DNA from: Enterobacter sp. R1(2018)
Lineage (GTDB): Bacteria; Pseudomonadota; Gammaproteobacteria; Enterobacterales; Enterobacteriaceae
DNA length: 43,253 bases
NCBI RefSeq assembly: GCF_003628475.1
Contig: NZ_RCAA01000033.1
Location: 12,556 to 55,808 of the forward strand
Direction: 5' to 3'
The stretch's first letter is position 1. Each line of letters begins with the position of its first letter. A program made the translations under genes and the position numbers. The notes under the pieces were generated by a model. The model saw nothing but the letters and a program-made list of their open reading frames with translations, had not been told where the DNA came from and made no database searches. Shown piece after piece: positions 1 to 8,688 of this stretch.

Positions 1-1
1 T

Positions 2-310
2 GACGCCGGGCTGTGGGTCCGTTCACGGGTTGTCTGGCTCGGCCCGCGCCACGCTTCGCTCGGCCTGATTCAGCTGGCTAATATGCTACGCGCTCAGGCG
101 GCAAGAAACGGCTGTTATCAAAGCCCGCAGCCGTTTCATCCTCATGTGACGCTGTATCGTAACGTGACCGGCGCCGTTTCCCTCCCGCCGCCCAACTTTC
201 GCTGGCAGTTTAAAGTCGACGAGTTTGTGCTTTACGAGTCGGTTTACGCCCGGGGGCGTACCCGCTACCAGCCGCTGGAGCGCTGGCGGCTAAATAATAA
301 GGAAGAGTAG
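2..310 (+). CDS. thpR: RNA 2',3'-cyclic phosphodiesterase (ThpR/LigT), 3' part
   Basis: This is the C-terminal 102 codons of a 2H-family phosphoesterase, open at the left edge of the window. The family opens 2',3'-cyclic RNA ends and, in vitro, joins tRNA halves through 2'-5' bonds. The visible motif FHPHVTLYR contains the second H-x-T catalytic signature (His-Val-Thr). The first H-x-T motif lies upstream and is not in the window. The TAG stop at 308-310 directly abuts the ATG of sfsA at 311, so the two genes are almost certainly translated from one message. The thpR-sfsA-dksA order matches E. coli. Identification is firm; the start cannot be placed. Confidence 0.9.
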   Translation, partial: DAGLWVRSRVVWLGPRHASLGLIQLANMLRAQAARNGCYQSPQPFHPHVTLYRNVTGAVSLPPPNFRWQFKVDEFVLYESVYARGRTRYQPLERWRLNNKEE

Positions 311-1015
311 ATGGAATTTGTCCCGGCGCTACAGCCCGCCACGCTGATTAAACGTTATAAACGCTTTCTGGCCGATGTCGTCACCCCCGCCGGCGAATTA
401 CTGACGCTGCACTGCCCAAATACCGGCGCCATGACCGGCTGCGCAACGCCTGGCGATACCGTCTGGTATTCGACCTCGGCGAATTTAAAGCGCAAGTACG
501 CCCATACCTGGGAGCTGACGCAGACACAAACCGGCGACTTTATCTGTGTGAATACGCTGCAGGCAAATAACGTCGTCAGGGAAGCGCTGAAAGAAAACCG
601 GCTGGCGGAATTAAGCGGTTATACGGAAATCCTTAGCGAAGTGAAGTACGGCGCGGAACGCAGCCGCATCGATTTTATGCTGCAGGCGGAGAATAAAGTT
701 AACTGCTATATTGAAGTGAAATCAGTCACGTTATCCGAACAGGGAAGTGGCTTTTTCCCGGACGCCGTCAGCCTTCGCGGGCAGAAGCATCTGCGGGAAT
801 TGATGAGCGTGGTTATGCATGGAGAGCGCGCAGTGCTGCTGTTTGCGGTATTACATTCCGCTATCACTCGTGTCTCACCGGCACGCCACATCGACGCAAA
901 ATATGCGCAACTTTTGTGCGAGGCGCAGGAATGCGGGGTAGAAATAATTGCCCGCCGGGCAGAACTTTCTGCCAAAGGGCTTACTCTAACTTCGCCGTTG
1001 CCTGTCTGTTTATAA
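311..1015 (+). CDS. sfsA: Sugar fermentation stimulation protein SfsA
   Basis: This 234-residue protein has the length I recall for E. coli SfsA. The family was named because overexpression restores maltose use in crp-defective strains. It combines an N-terminal OB-like domain with a C-terminal nuclease-like fold, and its true activity is unsettled. The segment near residues 119-160 (RSRIDFML, then [10 protein letters not shown], then [13 protein letters not shown]) has the D...E-x-K pattern of PD-(D/E)xK nucleases and is the most conserved part of the family. The ATG follows the thpR stop with no gap, which suggests translational coupling. About 190 bp separate it from dksA, which has its own promoter candidate. 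Confidence 0.93.
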   Translation: MEFVPALQPATLIKRYKRFLADVVTPAGELLTLHCPNTGAMTGCATPGDTVWYSTSANLKRKYAHTWELTQTQTGDFICVNTLQANNVVREALKENRLAELSGYTEILSEVKYGAERSRIDFMLQAENKVNCYIEVKSVTLSEQGSGFFPDAVSLRGQKHLRELMSVVMHGERAVLLFAVLHSAITRVSPARHIDAKYAQLLCEAQECGVEIIARRAELSAKGLTLTSPLPVCL

Positions 1016-1120
1016 CGTTACATTTATAAAGAGCAGTTAACGTATTGTATGTTTTGTGTTCTGGCCGCTCGCGTAAATACGCTTTTCTTCACAGGGTTGT
1101 CAAGAGAGGAATTTATATAA

Positions 1121-1149
1121 TTGCCATCCTGAAAAGCATCTGCTATTTA
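1121..1149 (+). promoter_or_regulatory. Candidate sigma70 promoter for dksA
   Basis: TTGCCA at 1121-1126 and TATTTA at 1144-1149 are separated by 17 bp, with a TGC extension just before the -10. It lies about 55 bp upstream of the dksA start, in the 191-bp sfsA-dksA gap. The -10 hexamer is weak, so this is only a candidate. A short CCCC/GGGG hairpin follows near 1166-1177 in the leader. Confidence 0.35.
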
Positions 1150-1206
1150 TAGCGGCCTGATTTTCCCCCGACAGGGGACCGATAGTGCGTGTTAAGGAGA
1201 AGCAAC

Positions 1207-1662
1207 ATGCAAGAAGGGCAAAAGCGTAAAACATCGTCCCTGAGTATCCTCGCCATCGCTGGGGTGGAGCCGTACCAGGAGAAAGCGGGCGAAGAATACA
1301 TGAACGAAGCCCAGCTGTCGCACTTCAGGCGTATACTTGAAGCCTGGCGTAACCAACTTATGGATGAAGTTGATCGTACCGTCACGCACATGCAGGATGA
1401 AGCCGCTAACTTCCCGGATCCGGTAGACCGTGCCGCCCAGGAAGAGGAGTTCAGCCTGGAACTGCGCAACCGCGATCGCGAACGTAAACTGATCAAGAAG
1501 ATCGAAAAGACGCTCAAGAAAGTAGAAGACGAAGATTTTGGCTACTGCGAATCCTGCGGCGTTGAAATTGGCATTCGTCGTCTTGAAGCTCGTCCGACAG
1601 CTGATTTGTGTATCGACTGCAAAACGTTGGCAGAAATTCGCGAAAAACAGATGGCCGGCTAA
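1207..1662 (+). CDS. dksA: RNA polymerase-binding transcription factor DksA
   Basis: DksA binds the secondary channel of RNA polymerase and acts with ppGpp to repress rRNA and activate amino acid promoters. The 151-residue protein has the full family length. It shows an N-terminal segment, a coiled coil tipped by the DPVDRA motif (the D-x2-D-x-A tip, about residues 71-76), and a four-cysteine zinc finger (CESC...CIDC, about residues 114-138). I chose the ATG at 1207 because AAGGAG at 1194-1199 is well spaced and the protein then begins [14 protein letters not shown] as in E. coli. An in-frame GTG at 1189 would add six unlikely residues. A terminator hairpin follows at 1688. Confidence 0.97.
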   Translation: MQEGQKRKTSSLSILAIAGVEPYQEKAGEEYMNEAQLSHFRRILEAWRNQLMDEVDRTVTHMQDEAANFPDPVDRAAQEEEFSLELRNRDRERKLIKKIEKTLKKVEDEDFGYCESCGVEIGIRRLEARPTADLCIDCKTLAEIREKQMAG

Positions 1663-1687
1663 CGGCCCGCAATTTCACAACATTCCA

Positions 1688-1713
1688 AAGGCGGGAGTCT
1701 CTCCCGCCTTAAT
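1688..1713 (+). terminator. Hairpin between dksA and gluQ
   Basis: AAGGCGGGAG at 1688-1697 pairs perfectly with CTCCCGCCTT at 1701-1710 over a TCT loop, followed by AATTATTT. It ends 16 bp before the gluQ ATG. It probably attenuates rather than fully stops read-through, because the U-tract is interrupted. Confidence 0.7.
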
Positions 1714-1726
1714 TATTTGTAGACTC

Positions 1727-2623
1727 ATGACGGCTCCTCATTACATCGGGCGTTTTGCCCCCTCGCCTTCCGGCGAACTCCATTTCGGCTCGCTGATTGC
1801 CGCCCTTGGCAGCTATTTGCAGGCGCGCGCAAATCAGGGTCAGTGGCGGGTCCGTATCGAAGATATTGACCCGCCGCGCGAAGTACCCGGCGCCGCCGGG
1901 ACCATTTTGCGCCAGCTTGACCATTACGGCCTGCGCTGGGACGGCGAAGTGCTTTGGCAGTCAGCGCGCCATGAAGCCTACCGCGAAGCGCTGGCCTGGC
2001 TGCGCCAGCACGGCTTAAGCTATTACTGCACCTGCACCCGCAGCCGCATTCAGCAGATCGGCGGTTTTTACGACGGCCATTGCCGGACGTTAAACCACGG
2101 GCCAGAAAACGCAGCGATGCGCCTGCTGCAGCGACAGCCGGTATTAAGTTTTGAGGATCGTCTGCGCGGCAGGTTAGTGGCCGACGAACATCTGGCGCGG
2201 GAAGATTTTATTATCCATCGCCGCGACGGGCTGTTTGCCTATAACCTCGCCGTGGTCGTCGATGATAATTACCAGGGCGTGACCGAAATTGTGCGCGGTG
2301 CCGATTTAATCGAACCCACAGTACGGCAAATTTCTCTGTATCAGCAGTTTGGCTGGCGCGTGCCGCAATACGTTCATCTGCCGCTGGCGCTAAACGAGCA
2401 GGGTAATAAATTATCCAAGCAAAACCATGCTCCCGCCCTGCCGCAGGACGACCCGCGCCCGGTGCTGGCCGCGGCTTTAACTTTTTTAAACCAGCCGCTT
2501 ATTTCCCCCTGGCAGGATCTCACGCTTGAGGGTCTGCTAAGCGAAGCGGTGGAAAAATGGTCGCTTGCAAAGGTGCCATTAACTATGCAAACGAATACGT
2601 CATTCTCAAATGCCCCGCACTGA
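1727..2623 (+). CDS. gluQ: Glutamyl-Q tRNA(Asp) synthetase GluQRS
   Basis: This 298-residue paralogue of the glutamyl-tRNA synthetase catalytic domain attaches glutamate to the queuosine base at position 34 of tRNA-Asp. It lacks an anticodon-binding domain, as expected. Visible motifs are the N-terminal [14 protein letters not shown] with its HIGH-like HFGS, the zinc-binding cysteines in YYCTCTRSR and GHC (about residues 99-119), and a KMSKS-like KLSKQ near residue 230. The frame is open upstream through the end of dksA in another frame. I chose the ATG at 1727 because homology starts at [14 protein letters not shown] and the terminator hairpin sits just before it. No good Shine-Dalgarno is visible, so expression may depend on read-through from dksA. 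Confidence 0.95.
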   Translation: MTAPHYIGRFAPSPSGELHFGSLIAALGSYLQARANQGQWRVRIEDIDPPREVPGAAGTILRQLDHYGLRWDGEVLWQSARHEAYREALAWLRQHGLSYYCTCTRSRIQQIGGFYDGHCRTLNHGPENAAMRLLQRQPVLSFEDRLRGRLVADEHLAREDFIIHRRDGLFAYNLAVVVDDNYQGVTEIVRGADLIEPTVRQISLYQQFGWRVPQYVHLPLALNEQGNKLSKQNHAPALPQDDPRPVLAAALTFLNQPLISPWQDLTLEGLLSEAVEKWSLAKVPLTMQTNTSFSNAPH

Positions 2624-2670
2624 GCTATGATTAGCCGCTGTTTTTTTTGTCCCTAATGATTGACACTGCC

Positions 2671-2683
2671 GAGGTGGACTATT
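2671..2683 (+). promoter_or_regulatory. Shine-Dalgarno and non-canonical AUU start of pcnB
   Basis: GAGGTGG at 2671-2677 precedes ATT at 2681. Starting there gives exactly 465 residues beginning (M)[11 protein letters not shown], matching E. coli PcnB, whose start codon has been reported as AUU. The in-frame TTG at 2660 lies upstream of this ribosome binding site and has none of its own. Confidence 0.8.
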
Positions 2684-4078
2684 TTTACCCGAGTCGCTAA
2701 TTTTTGCCGCAAGGTGCTTAACCGCGATGATGTTGTGGCGCAGGAGAGCGAAGATCTCCCGCAAATCACGGTCATTCCGCGTGACCAGCACGCTATCTCC
2801 CGCAAAGATATCAGTGAAAATGCCCTCAAGGTGCTCTATCGTCTGAATAAAGCTGGCTACGAGGCATACCTTGTCGGCGGCGGCGTTCGTGACCTTCTGC
2901 TTGGCAAAAAACCGAAAGATTTCGACGTCACAACCAGCGCCACGCCGGATCAGGTACGTAAACTGTTCCGCAACTGCCGCCTGGTGGGCCGTCGTTTCCG
3001 CCTGGCTCACGTGATGTTCGGACCGGAAATCATCGAAGTCGCCACCTTCCGCGGCCACCACGAAGAGCAAAAAGCCGATCGTCAGACTTCGCAAACCGGT
3101 CAAAACGGCATGCTGCTGCGCGATAACATCTTCGGCTCCATCGAAGAAGACGCCCAGCGTCGCGACTTCACCATCAACAGCCTCTACTACAGCGTGGCGG
3201 ATTTTTCAGTTCGCGACTACGTTGGCGGCCTGCGTGATTTACGCAACGGCATGATTCGCCTGATTGGCGATCCGGAAACGCGCTACCGTGAAGATCCGGT
3301 GCGCATGCTGCGCGCGGTCCGCTTTGCGGCCAAGCTGAATATGACTATCAGCCCGGAAACCGGCGAGCCTATTCCGCGCCTCGCTACGTTGATTAACGAT
3401 GTGCCTCCGGCACGCCTGTTCGAAGAATCCCTCAAGCTGCTGCAGGCGGGCCACGGCTACGCAACCTATGAACTGCTGCGTGAATACCAGCTGTTCCAGC
3501 CGCTGTTCCCGATTATCACCCGCTACTTCACCGAGCAGGGCGACAGCCCGATGGAGCACATCATTGCTCAGGTGCTGAAGAACACCGATAACCGTATTCA
3601 AAATGATATGCGCGTTAACCCGGCCTTCCTGTTCTCCGCTATGTTCTGGTATCCGCAGCTGGAGATGGCGCAGAAGCTCACCCAGGAAAGCGGCCTTGCC
3701 TATATGGACGCTTTCGCCCTGGCGATGAACGAAGTGCTGGACGAAGCCTGCCGCGCGCTGGCGATTCCAAAGCGTATTACGACGCTGGTACGCGATATCT
3801 GGAGCCTGCAGCTGCGCCTGTCGCGCCGCCAGGGCAAGCGTGCCTGGAAGCTGATGGAGCATCCTAAATTCCGCGCCGCGTACGATCTGCTGGCCCTGCG
3901 CGCCGAAGTGGAAAACAATCAGGAGCTGCAACGCCTGACCAAATGGTGGGGCGAGTTCCAGGTGGCCGCGCCGCCAATGCAAAAAGACATGCTCAACGAT
4001 TTGGGTGATGAACCCGCAGCGCGCCGTCGCCATCGTCGCCCGCGCAAGCGTGCGCCGCGCAGCGGAGGAGCTGCATGA
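2681..4078 (+). CDS. pcnB: Poly(A) polymerase I
   Basis: PcnB adds 3' poly(A) tails to RNA, which marks transcripts for decay and controls plasmid copy number through antisense RNA stability. The protein is 465 residues if started at ATT 2681. The nucleotidyltransferase signature is complete: [12 protein letters not shown] at 64-75 and catalytic Asp80 and Asp82 in KPKDFDV. The following [11 protein letters not shown] and [13 protein letters not shown] segments are typical of the CCA-adding/PAP family. The C-terminus is a strongly basic RNA-binding tail ([13 protein letters not shown]). Translation from AUU is inefficient in E. coli and keeps the enzyme scarce; the same design is seen here. 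The gene overlaps folK by 4 bp (ATGA). Confidence 0.93.
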   Translation: MFTRVANFCRKVLNRDDVVAQESEDLPQITVIPRDQHAISRKDISENALKVLYRLNKAGYEAYLVGGGVRDLLLGKKPKDFDVTTSATPDQVRKLFRNCRLVGRRFRLAHVMFGPEIIEVATFRGHHEEQKADRQTSQTGQNGMLLRDNIFGSIEEDAQRRDFTINSLYYSVADFSVRDYVGGLRDLRNGMIRLIGDPETRYREDPVRMLRAVRFAAKLNMTISPETGEPIPRLATLINDVPPARLFEESLKLLQAGHGYATYELLREYQLFQPLFPIITRYFTEQGDSPMEHIIAQVLKNTDNRIQNDMRVNPAFLFSAMFWYPQLEMAQKLTQESGLAYMDAFALAMNEVLDEACRALAIPKRITTLVRDIWSLQLRLSRRQGKRAWKLMEHPKFRAAYDLLALRAEVENNQELQRLTKWWGEFQVAAPPMQKDMLNDLGDEPAARRRHRRPRKRAPRSGGAA

Positions 4079-4554
4079 CGCTGGCGTATATAGCGCTGGG
4101 CAGCAATCAGGCGTCGCCGCTGGATCAGATTGCCCACGCGCTTAACGCCATCGCGGCCATTCCGCAAAGTCGGGTGGTCGCCACTTCTTCTTTTTATCGT
4201 ACTCCCCCGCTCGGCCCGCAGGATCAGCCGGATTACCTGAATGCCGCAGTGGCGCTGGAAACAGAGCTGTCCCCCGAAGCGCTGCTTGACCATACCCAGC
4301 GCATTGAGCTTGAGCAGGGGCGCGAGCGCAAAGCTGAACGCTGGGGGCCGCGCACGCTTGATCTCGACATCATGCTGTTCGGCGAGTTAACCCTTTCCAC
4401 GCCGCGCCTGACCGTGCCCCATTACGATATGAAAAACCGGGCATTTATGCTGGTGCCGCTGCTAGAAATCGCCCCTGACTGCGTTTTCCCGGAAGGCCTG
4501 CGCGTCGCCGACGTGCTCGCGACGCTTTCCCGCGCGGGCATTACTTACTGGTAA
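4075..4554 (+). CDS. folK: 6-hydroxymethyl-7,8-dihydropterin pyrophosphokinase (HPPK)
   Basis: FolK transfers pyrophosphate from ATP to hydroxymethyl-dihydropterin in folate synthesis. The 159-residue length is that of E. coli HPPK. Visible motifs are the N-terminal [10 protein letters not shown], the signature [15 protein letters not shown] with the two metal-binding aspartates at 96 and 98, and [16 protein letters not shown]. The ATG overlaps the pcnB stop as ATGA and has GGAGGAG at 4064-4070 as ribosome binding site, so it is coupled to pcnB. In K-12 a fimbrial gene cluster follows folK; here panB follows after 70 bp. Confidence 0.97.
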   Translation: MTLAYIALGSNQASPLDQIAHALNAIAAIPQSRVVATSSFYRTPPLGPQDQPDYLNAAVALETELSPEALLDHTQRIELEQGRERKAERWGPRTLDLDIMLFGELTLSTPRLTVPHYDMKNRAFMLVPLLEIAPDCVFPEGLRVADVLATLSRAGITYW

Positions 4555-4624
4555 CGCCGAAGCTTTTCCTTTGTTAAAGTAGCCATCAATTACACTCCCT
4601 CACTCTTCCAATCCAGGGACTGCC

Positions 4625-5419
4625 ATGAAACCAATCACAATGTCTCAGTTGCGCCAGTGGAAACAGGCTCAACGCAAATTCGCCACCATCACCGCCTATG
4701 ACTTCAGCTTTGCCAAACTCTTTGCCGAAGAGGGCATCGGCGTAATGCTGGTCGGCGATTCATTAGGGATGACGGTTCAGGGGCACGACTCTACGCTGCC
4801 GGTAACCGTAGCAGATATCGCTTACCACACGCGCGCGGTTCGCCGCGGTGCGCCGCACTGTCTGCTGCTTGCGGACCTGCCGTTTATGACTTACGCCACG
4901 CCAGAACAGGCCTTCGCCAATTCGGCCGAGGTGATGCGCGCCGGTGCGAATATGGTGAAAATCGAAGGCGGCCGCTGGCTTGTGGAGACCGTCAAAATGC
5001 TCACCGAGCGCGCCGTACCGGTTTGCGGCCACCTGGGCCTGACGCCGCAATCGGTGAATATCTTCGGCGGCTACAAGGTTCAGGGGCGCGACGAGGCGGC
5101 CGCGCAAACGTTGTTTGACGATGCCGTAGCGCTCGAAGCCGCCGGCATTCAGCTCTTAGTGCTGGAGTGCGTGCCGGTTGCGCTGGCTAAACGCATTACC
5201 GAAGCGCTGACCATCCCGGTGATTGGCATCGGCGCGGGCAACGTTACCGACGGCCAGATTCTGGTGATGCACGACGCCTTCGGCATCACCGGCGGCCATA
5301 TTCCAAAATTTGCGAAAAACTTCCTCGCTGAAGCGGGCGATATGCGCGCAGCCGTGCGCCAGTACGCCGCCGAGGTTGAGTCCGGCGCGTATCCGGGCGA
5401 AGAACACAGTTTCCACTGA
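4625..5419 (+). CDS. panB: Ketopantoate hydroxymethyltransferase
   Basis: PanB transfers a hydroxymethyl group from methylene-tetrahydrofolate to alpha-ketoisovalerate, the first committed step to pantothenate. The 264 residues match E. coli PanB. Recognisable blocks are [21 protein letters not shown], with the metal-binding Asp near 45, DLPFMTY near 84, EGG near 114-116, and [20 protein letters not shown] at 4615-4619 is the ribosome binding site. It heads a compact panB-panC pair (13-bp gap), with panD 94 bp further on. No clear promoter can be fixed in the 70-bp gap after folK. Confidence 0.97.
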   Translation: MKPITMSQLRQWKQAQRKFATITAYDFSFAKLFAEEGIGVMLVGDSLGMTVQGHDSTLPVTVADIAYHTRAVRRGAPHCLLLADLPFMTYATPEQAFANSAEVMRAGANMVKIEGGRWLVETVKMLTERAVPVCGHLGLTPQSVNIFGGYKVQGRDEAAAQTLFDDAVALEAAGIQLLVLECVPVALAKRITEALTIPVIGIGAGNVTDGQILVMHDAFGITGGHIPKFAKNFLAEAGDMRAAVRQYAAEVESGAYPGEEHSFH

Positions 5420-5432
5420 CAGGAGAAAGGTT

Positions 5433-6287
5433 GTGTTAATTATCGAGACGTTACCGCAGCTGCGCCTGCAAATTCGCCGCTGGCGCCAGGAAGGCAAGCG
5501 CATCGCTCTGGTGCCTACCATGGGCAACCTGCACGACGGACATATGACGCTGGTTGAAGAAGCAAAGGCCGCGGCCGATGTGGTGGTGGTGAGCATTTTT
5601 GTCAATCCGATGCAGTTCGACCGCCCGGAAGACCTGGCGCATTACCCGCGCACGCTGCAGGAAGACTGCGAGAAGCTCAATCGCCGCAAGGTCGATTTGG
5701 TATTTGCCCCCGCTCCGTCAGACGTGTATCCGCAGGGCATGGATACGCAGACTTTTGTCGACGTGCCGGGCATTTCCACCATTCTTGAAGGCGCGAGCCG
5801 TCCGGGCCATTTCCGCGGCGTGTCCACCATCGTCAGCAAGCTGTTTAACCTGGTTCAGCCGGATATCGCCTGCTTTGGCGAAAAGGACTACCAGCAGCTG
5901 GCGCTGATCCGCAAGATGGTTGCCGATATGGGCTATGACATTGAGATCGTCGGCGTGCCGACGGTACGCGCGAAAGACGGGCTGGCTTTAAGCTCCCGCA
6001 ATGGCTACCTGACCGCGGACGAGCGCAAAATCGCCCCGAGCCTGGCGAAAGTGATGAACTCGCTGGCCGACAAGCTGCGCGCGGGCGAGCGCGACATCGA
6101 AGAAATGCTGGCGCTTGCGGCGGCCGAGCTGAACGAAAAAGGCTTCCGTTCCGACGATCTGCAAATCCGTGACGCGGACACGCTGCAGGAGCTGGACGCC
6201 CGGAGCAAACGCGCGGTGATCCTGATGGCCGCATGGCTTGGCAAGGCGCGTCTGATTGATAACGTTCAGGTTGATTTAGCGCAGTAG
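5433..6287 (+). CDS. panC: Pantothenate synthetase
   Basis: PanC condenses pantoate with beta-alanine using ATP through a pantoyl-adenylate. The protein has 284 residues (E. coli 283). It shows the HIGH-like [18 protein letters not shown], the GEKDYQQL loop and the KMSKS-like [11 protein letters not shown] chose the GTG at 5433 because homology starts at (M)[10 protein letters not shown] and AGGAG at 5421-5425 lies 7 nt upstream. The frame is open farther upstream, but only because it overlaps the end of panB. It joins the products of PanB (pantoate, via PanE/IlvC) and PanD (beta-alanine). Confidence 0.96.
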   Translation: MLIIETLPQLRLQIRRWRQEGKRIALVPTMGNLHDGHMTLVEEAKAAADVVVVSIFVNPMQFDRPEDLAHYPRTLQEDCEKLNRRKVDLVFAPAPSDVYPQGMDTQTFVDVPGISTILEGASRPGHFRGVSTIVSKLFNLVQPDIACFGEKDYQQLALIRKMVADMGYDIEIVGVPTVRAKDGLALSSRNGYLTADERKIAPSLAKVMNSLADKLRAGERDIEEMLALAAAELNEKGFRSDDLQIRDADTLQELDARSKRAVILMAAWLGKARLIDNVQVDLAQ

Positions 6288-6330
6288 ACAGTCCGAAAAA
6301 AACGGGCAATACTGCTGCGATATATTCATG

Positions 6331-6350
6331 GAGCCGATATGTATCGGTTC
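6331..6350 (+). other. Hairpin in the panC-panD gap
   Basis: GAGCCGAT at 6331-6338 pairs with ATCGGTTC at 6343-6350 (one G-U pair) over a 4-nt loop, then TGTTT. It could slow transcription or stabilise the panC 3' end. It sits where yadD lies in K-12. Function is not known. Confidence 0.45.
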
Positions 6351-6381
6351 TGTTTAAGCCCAGTAAGAAAGGTTTAATTTT

Positions 6382-6762
6382 ATGATTCGCACCATGCTGC
6401 AAGGCAAGTTACACCGCGTGAAAGTGACCCAGGCGGACTTGCACTATGAAGGCTCCTGCGCCATCGATCAGGACTTCCTGGAGGCGGCAGGCATTCTGGA
6501 ATATGAAGCCATCGATATCTATAACGTGACCAACGGCAAGCGTTTCTCCACTTACGCTATCGCCGGCGAGCGCGGTTCTAAAATTATCTCCGTCAACGGC
6601 GCCGCCGCGCATTGCGCCGACGTGGGCGACATCCTGATTATCGCCACCTACGTGACGATGCCGGACGAGCAGGCCCGCAGCTGGCAGCCGAAAGTGGCCT
6701 ACTTTGATGGCGACAACGAGATGAAGCGCCTGGCAAAAGCCGTACCGGTTCAGGTCGCTTAA
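6382..6762 (+). CDS. panD: Aspartate 1-decarboxylase, self-cleaving pyruvoyl enzyme
   Basis: PanD makes beta-alanine from aspartate for pantothenate. The proenzyme has 126 residues as in E. coli. The cleavage site Gly24-Ser25 is intact in [10 protein letters not shown]; Ser25 becomes the pyruvoyl cofactor. Lys9, Arg54 (KRFSTY) and Tyr58 of the active site also appear conserved. AAGAAAGG at about 6366-6373 is the likely ribosome binding site. Maturation in this family normally needs PanZ (PanM), which is encoded elsewhere. A strong terminator shared with yadE follows. Confidence 0.97.
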   Translation: MIRTMLQGKLHRVKVTQADLHYEGSCAIDQDFLEAAGILEYEAIDIYNVTNGKRFSTYAIAGERGSKIISVNGAAAHCADVGDILIIATYVTMPDEQARSWQPKVAYFDGDNEMKRLAKAVPVQVA

Positions 6763-6774
6763 GCTTCAGCATTG

Positions 6775-6807
6775 AAAAAAGACCCGCCTTAGGCGGGTCT
6801 TTTTTTG
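6775..6807 (+). terminator. Bidirectional terminator between panD and yadE
   Basis: AGACCCGCC at 6780-6788 pairs perfectly with GGCGGGTCT at 6792-6800 over a 3-nt loop. An A-run lies on the left and T7 on the right, so it can stop transcripts from both sides. It serves panD (+) and yadE (-), whose stop is at 6809. Confidence 0.93.
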
Positions 6808-6808
6808 C

Positions 6809-8059
6809 TCAGGATGCCGGCTGGTTAGAAATCAGCCGTGACATTGTCTCCAGCGAATCCGTACGCAGAATATAAAGGCGTTTTAACAAGAACGGATTAT
6901 CCCCCGGCTTTACCTTGCCCCTTACCGTGGTTACCGCCATATGGAACCCCGCGTCATTCGCCGCCTTCACCGCTTTGTCGTCATAGCCGCCAAACGGATA
7001 GGACAAATAGAGCACGTGCGGATTGAACTGCGCCAGCGCGCGCCTGGAGCGTTCAAAATCGAACAGAACGTTATGATAGCTGCGGCTGAGCAAGATTGGG
7101 TGGCGGTAGCCGTCGACCCGGTGCAGAAAATGGGTGTGCGACTGCACGTCAAACACGTCCTGGCTGGCCTGCAGCTCCGAGACGCTCATAAACTGCAACG
7201 CCTGCGGATTCCACTGCTGCGGGTGTCGCTTAATGCGTGACGAAATGATAAACGAAGTCGCCTTAAAGCCGTACTCTTTGAGAATCGGATAGGCGTAGCG
7301 ATAAACCGACTTTAAGCCGTCATCGAAGGTGATCACCACCGAACGCGCAGGCAGGTTCATGCGGTTACGCACGTAGCCTTCGAGCTGGTACATGGTCAGC
7401 GTGGTATAGCCCATATCGCGCAGCCAGGTCATCTGGTTGCTAAAGGCCACTACGGAGGTGGTGGTTGAGGTATGGCGGAAGCGCGTGTTTTCTTCGTCGC
7501 GCAGGATGTGGTGATAGGTCAGCACCGGAATGCCGTTATCCTGCTGCGCATCCAGGCTGCTGATATAGCCCAGACGGTTGCCGATGCGGATCTGAAACCA
7601 GGTCTGGTTCAGACGGTCTTTCAGGCGCGCAATAACGGGGTAACGCAGGTTTTCCGCCAGCGTACCAAAAGGCGCGCTGCCGGTGCTTGGGGCGTTATAA
7701 ATCTGCACGTCGCGGAAGGTGACAAGATTTTGGTTGCTGAGCGGCTTGTTTAAATCGCCCAGCCGGTCTTCAACGCGCTGTTTACCCGCCACCGGCCCGA
7801 GATGGGTTTTGTCGATAAAGCCGGTGCCGAAGCCAAAGCGAAATTCGTAATAATCCGCCGCCGTAGGCACCACCGCAAGAATTTGCCCTTCCTGAATCGT
7901 ACCTACCGTTTTGACTTTATCGCCTACCTGCGCCCAGACGACGGCATCTTCGGTAGTTTGCATATATTGCGCAGGAGTGGCATGGCTGCTGAGCAGACTG
8001 GCATTCGCGTGCCCCATGCAGCACAGCATCAGCAGGCCGTAGAAAACTCGAGTTAACAT
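6809..8059 (-). CDS. yadE: Putative polysaccharide deacetylase YadE, exported
   Basis: This is a NodB-homology carbohydrate esterase (family 4) protein with a signal sequence. From the chosen start it has 416 residues: a short hydrophobic signal ([19 protein letters not shown]), an SH3-like region up to about residue 170, then a NodB domain with VLTYHHI, TFDDG (Asp246-Asp247), QSHTHFLH and LSYPFGGYD. The TFDDG and H-x3-H-type motifs are the metal-binding and catalytic elements of the family. The natural substrate is unknown. The start is uncertain: an in-frame GTG (8083) and ATG (8077) exist upstream and none has a clear Shine-Dalgarno. I preferred ATG 8059 because it gives a normal signal peptide. 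Confidence 0.85.
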   Translation of the reverse strand: MLTRVFYGLLMLCCMGHANASLLSSHATPAQYMQTTEDAVVWAQVGDKVKTVGTIQEGQILAVVPTAADYYEFRFGFGTGFIDKTHLGPVAGKQRVEDRLGDLNKPLSNQNLVTFRDVQIYNAPSTGSAPFGTLAENLRYPVIARLKDRLNQTWFQIRIGNRLGYISSLDAQQDNGIPVLTYHHILRDEENTRFRHTSTTTSVVAFSNQMTWLRDMGYTTLTMYQLEGYVRNRMNLPARSVVITFDDGLKSVYRYAYPILKEYGFKATSFIISSRIKRHPQQWNPQALQFMSVSELQASQDVFDVQSHTHFLHRVDGYRHPILLSRSYHNVLFDFERSRRALAQFNPHVLYLSYPFGGYDDKAVKAANDAGFHMAVTTVRGKVKPGDNPFLLKRLYILRTDSLETMSRLISNQPAS

Positions 8060-8139
8060 AAAGGTTTGATAGCACATTTGCACAACGAAGGAAGGAGCGC
8101 TTATTTTAGCAAAACCCCAACTAATACCAACCCTTCAAA

Positions 8140-8571
8140 TCAGTACTGATGCAATAAGATAAAGGGCGGATGTTTTTTCTGCTGGTGCCAGAGGCTGGTG
8201 ACGTCATCGCCGCCCTCCTCTACAATGAGCTGGCGGAAGGCATCGCTTGAGAGCGTATCGCGATAGTTACGCATGGCGAAAAGCAGCGGTAGCGTAACGC
8301 CGGAGATAACTTCGCAGTGGGAGTGTTTATGGCACAGCTGCGCGGCCGTACGGTAGGGAGCGGCGCCGGTTTTATCGGTCAGGAAAATGACGCCGTCTCC
8401 GGAATCGCACTTATACAGGGCATCGCATAGCATGCGGCCGAGCATATTGGTGCTAAGACCTTCCCAGAAATTAATGGCATAGCACTGCGGCTCAGGGCCA
8501 AAGCGCTCCTGAATGACATCCAGCATATCCTGTGCAAAGTAGTCGTGACCTGTAATCACCCATCCCAGCAT
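8140..8571 (-). CDS. yadI: Putative PTS EIIA component, mannose family (YadI)
   Basis: This 143-residue protein resembles the EIIA domain of mannose-type phosphotransferase systems, which receives phosphate from HPr on a histidine. His9 in WVITGHD is in the expected position. GVIFLTDKTGAAPYRTA and EVISGVTLPLL also fit the fold. No EIIB, EIIC or EIID partner gene lies nearby, so it is an orphan EIIA whose target is unknown. The start at 8571 has AAAGGAG (minus strand, 8585-8579) 7 nt upstream. An earlier in-frame ATG at 8607 would add 12 residues and lacks homology. Confidence 0.88.
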   Translation of the reverse strand: MLGWVITGHDYFAQDMLDVIQERFGPEPQCYAINFWEGLSTNMLGRMLCDALYKCDSGDGVIFLTDKTGAAPYRTAAQLCHKHSHCEVISGVTLPLLFAMRNYRDTLSSDAFRQLIVEEGGDDVTSLWHQQKKHPPFILLHQY

Positions 8572-8659
8572 ATCGCATCTCCTTTCCGCGAAACGCCAGT
8601 GTGACACAACGGGCTGCAGACGGTGTGATATCAGTCAATCTCTGGCTGAAAACGTTCAG

Positions 8660-8682
8660 AAAGCTTCCCCCGCAGGGGAAGC
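8660..8682 (-). terminator. Terminator after yadH
   Basis: On the minus strand GCTTCCCC and GGGGAAGC (8663-8682) form an 8-bp stem with a 4-nt loop, followed by a short TTTCTG. It lies just beyond the yadH stop at 8689. The U-tract is short. Confidence 0.65.
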
Positions 8683-8688
8683 CACAGG

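Noticed and set aside
1097-1121. TTGTCA and TATAAT upstream of dksA as a promoter
   Set aside because: The spacer is only 13 bp, too short for sigma70; the pair at 1121-1149 fits better.
1538-1726. Longer gluQ starting inside dksA
   Set aside because: The extension overlaps the conserved zinc finger of dksA in another frame and runs through a terminator hairpin; homology begins at 1727.
2660-2680. TTG start for pcnB giving 472 residues
   Set aside because: The TTG lies upstream of the only ribosome binding site, and the added residues (TLPRWT) simply read through it.
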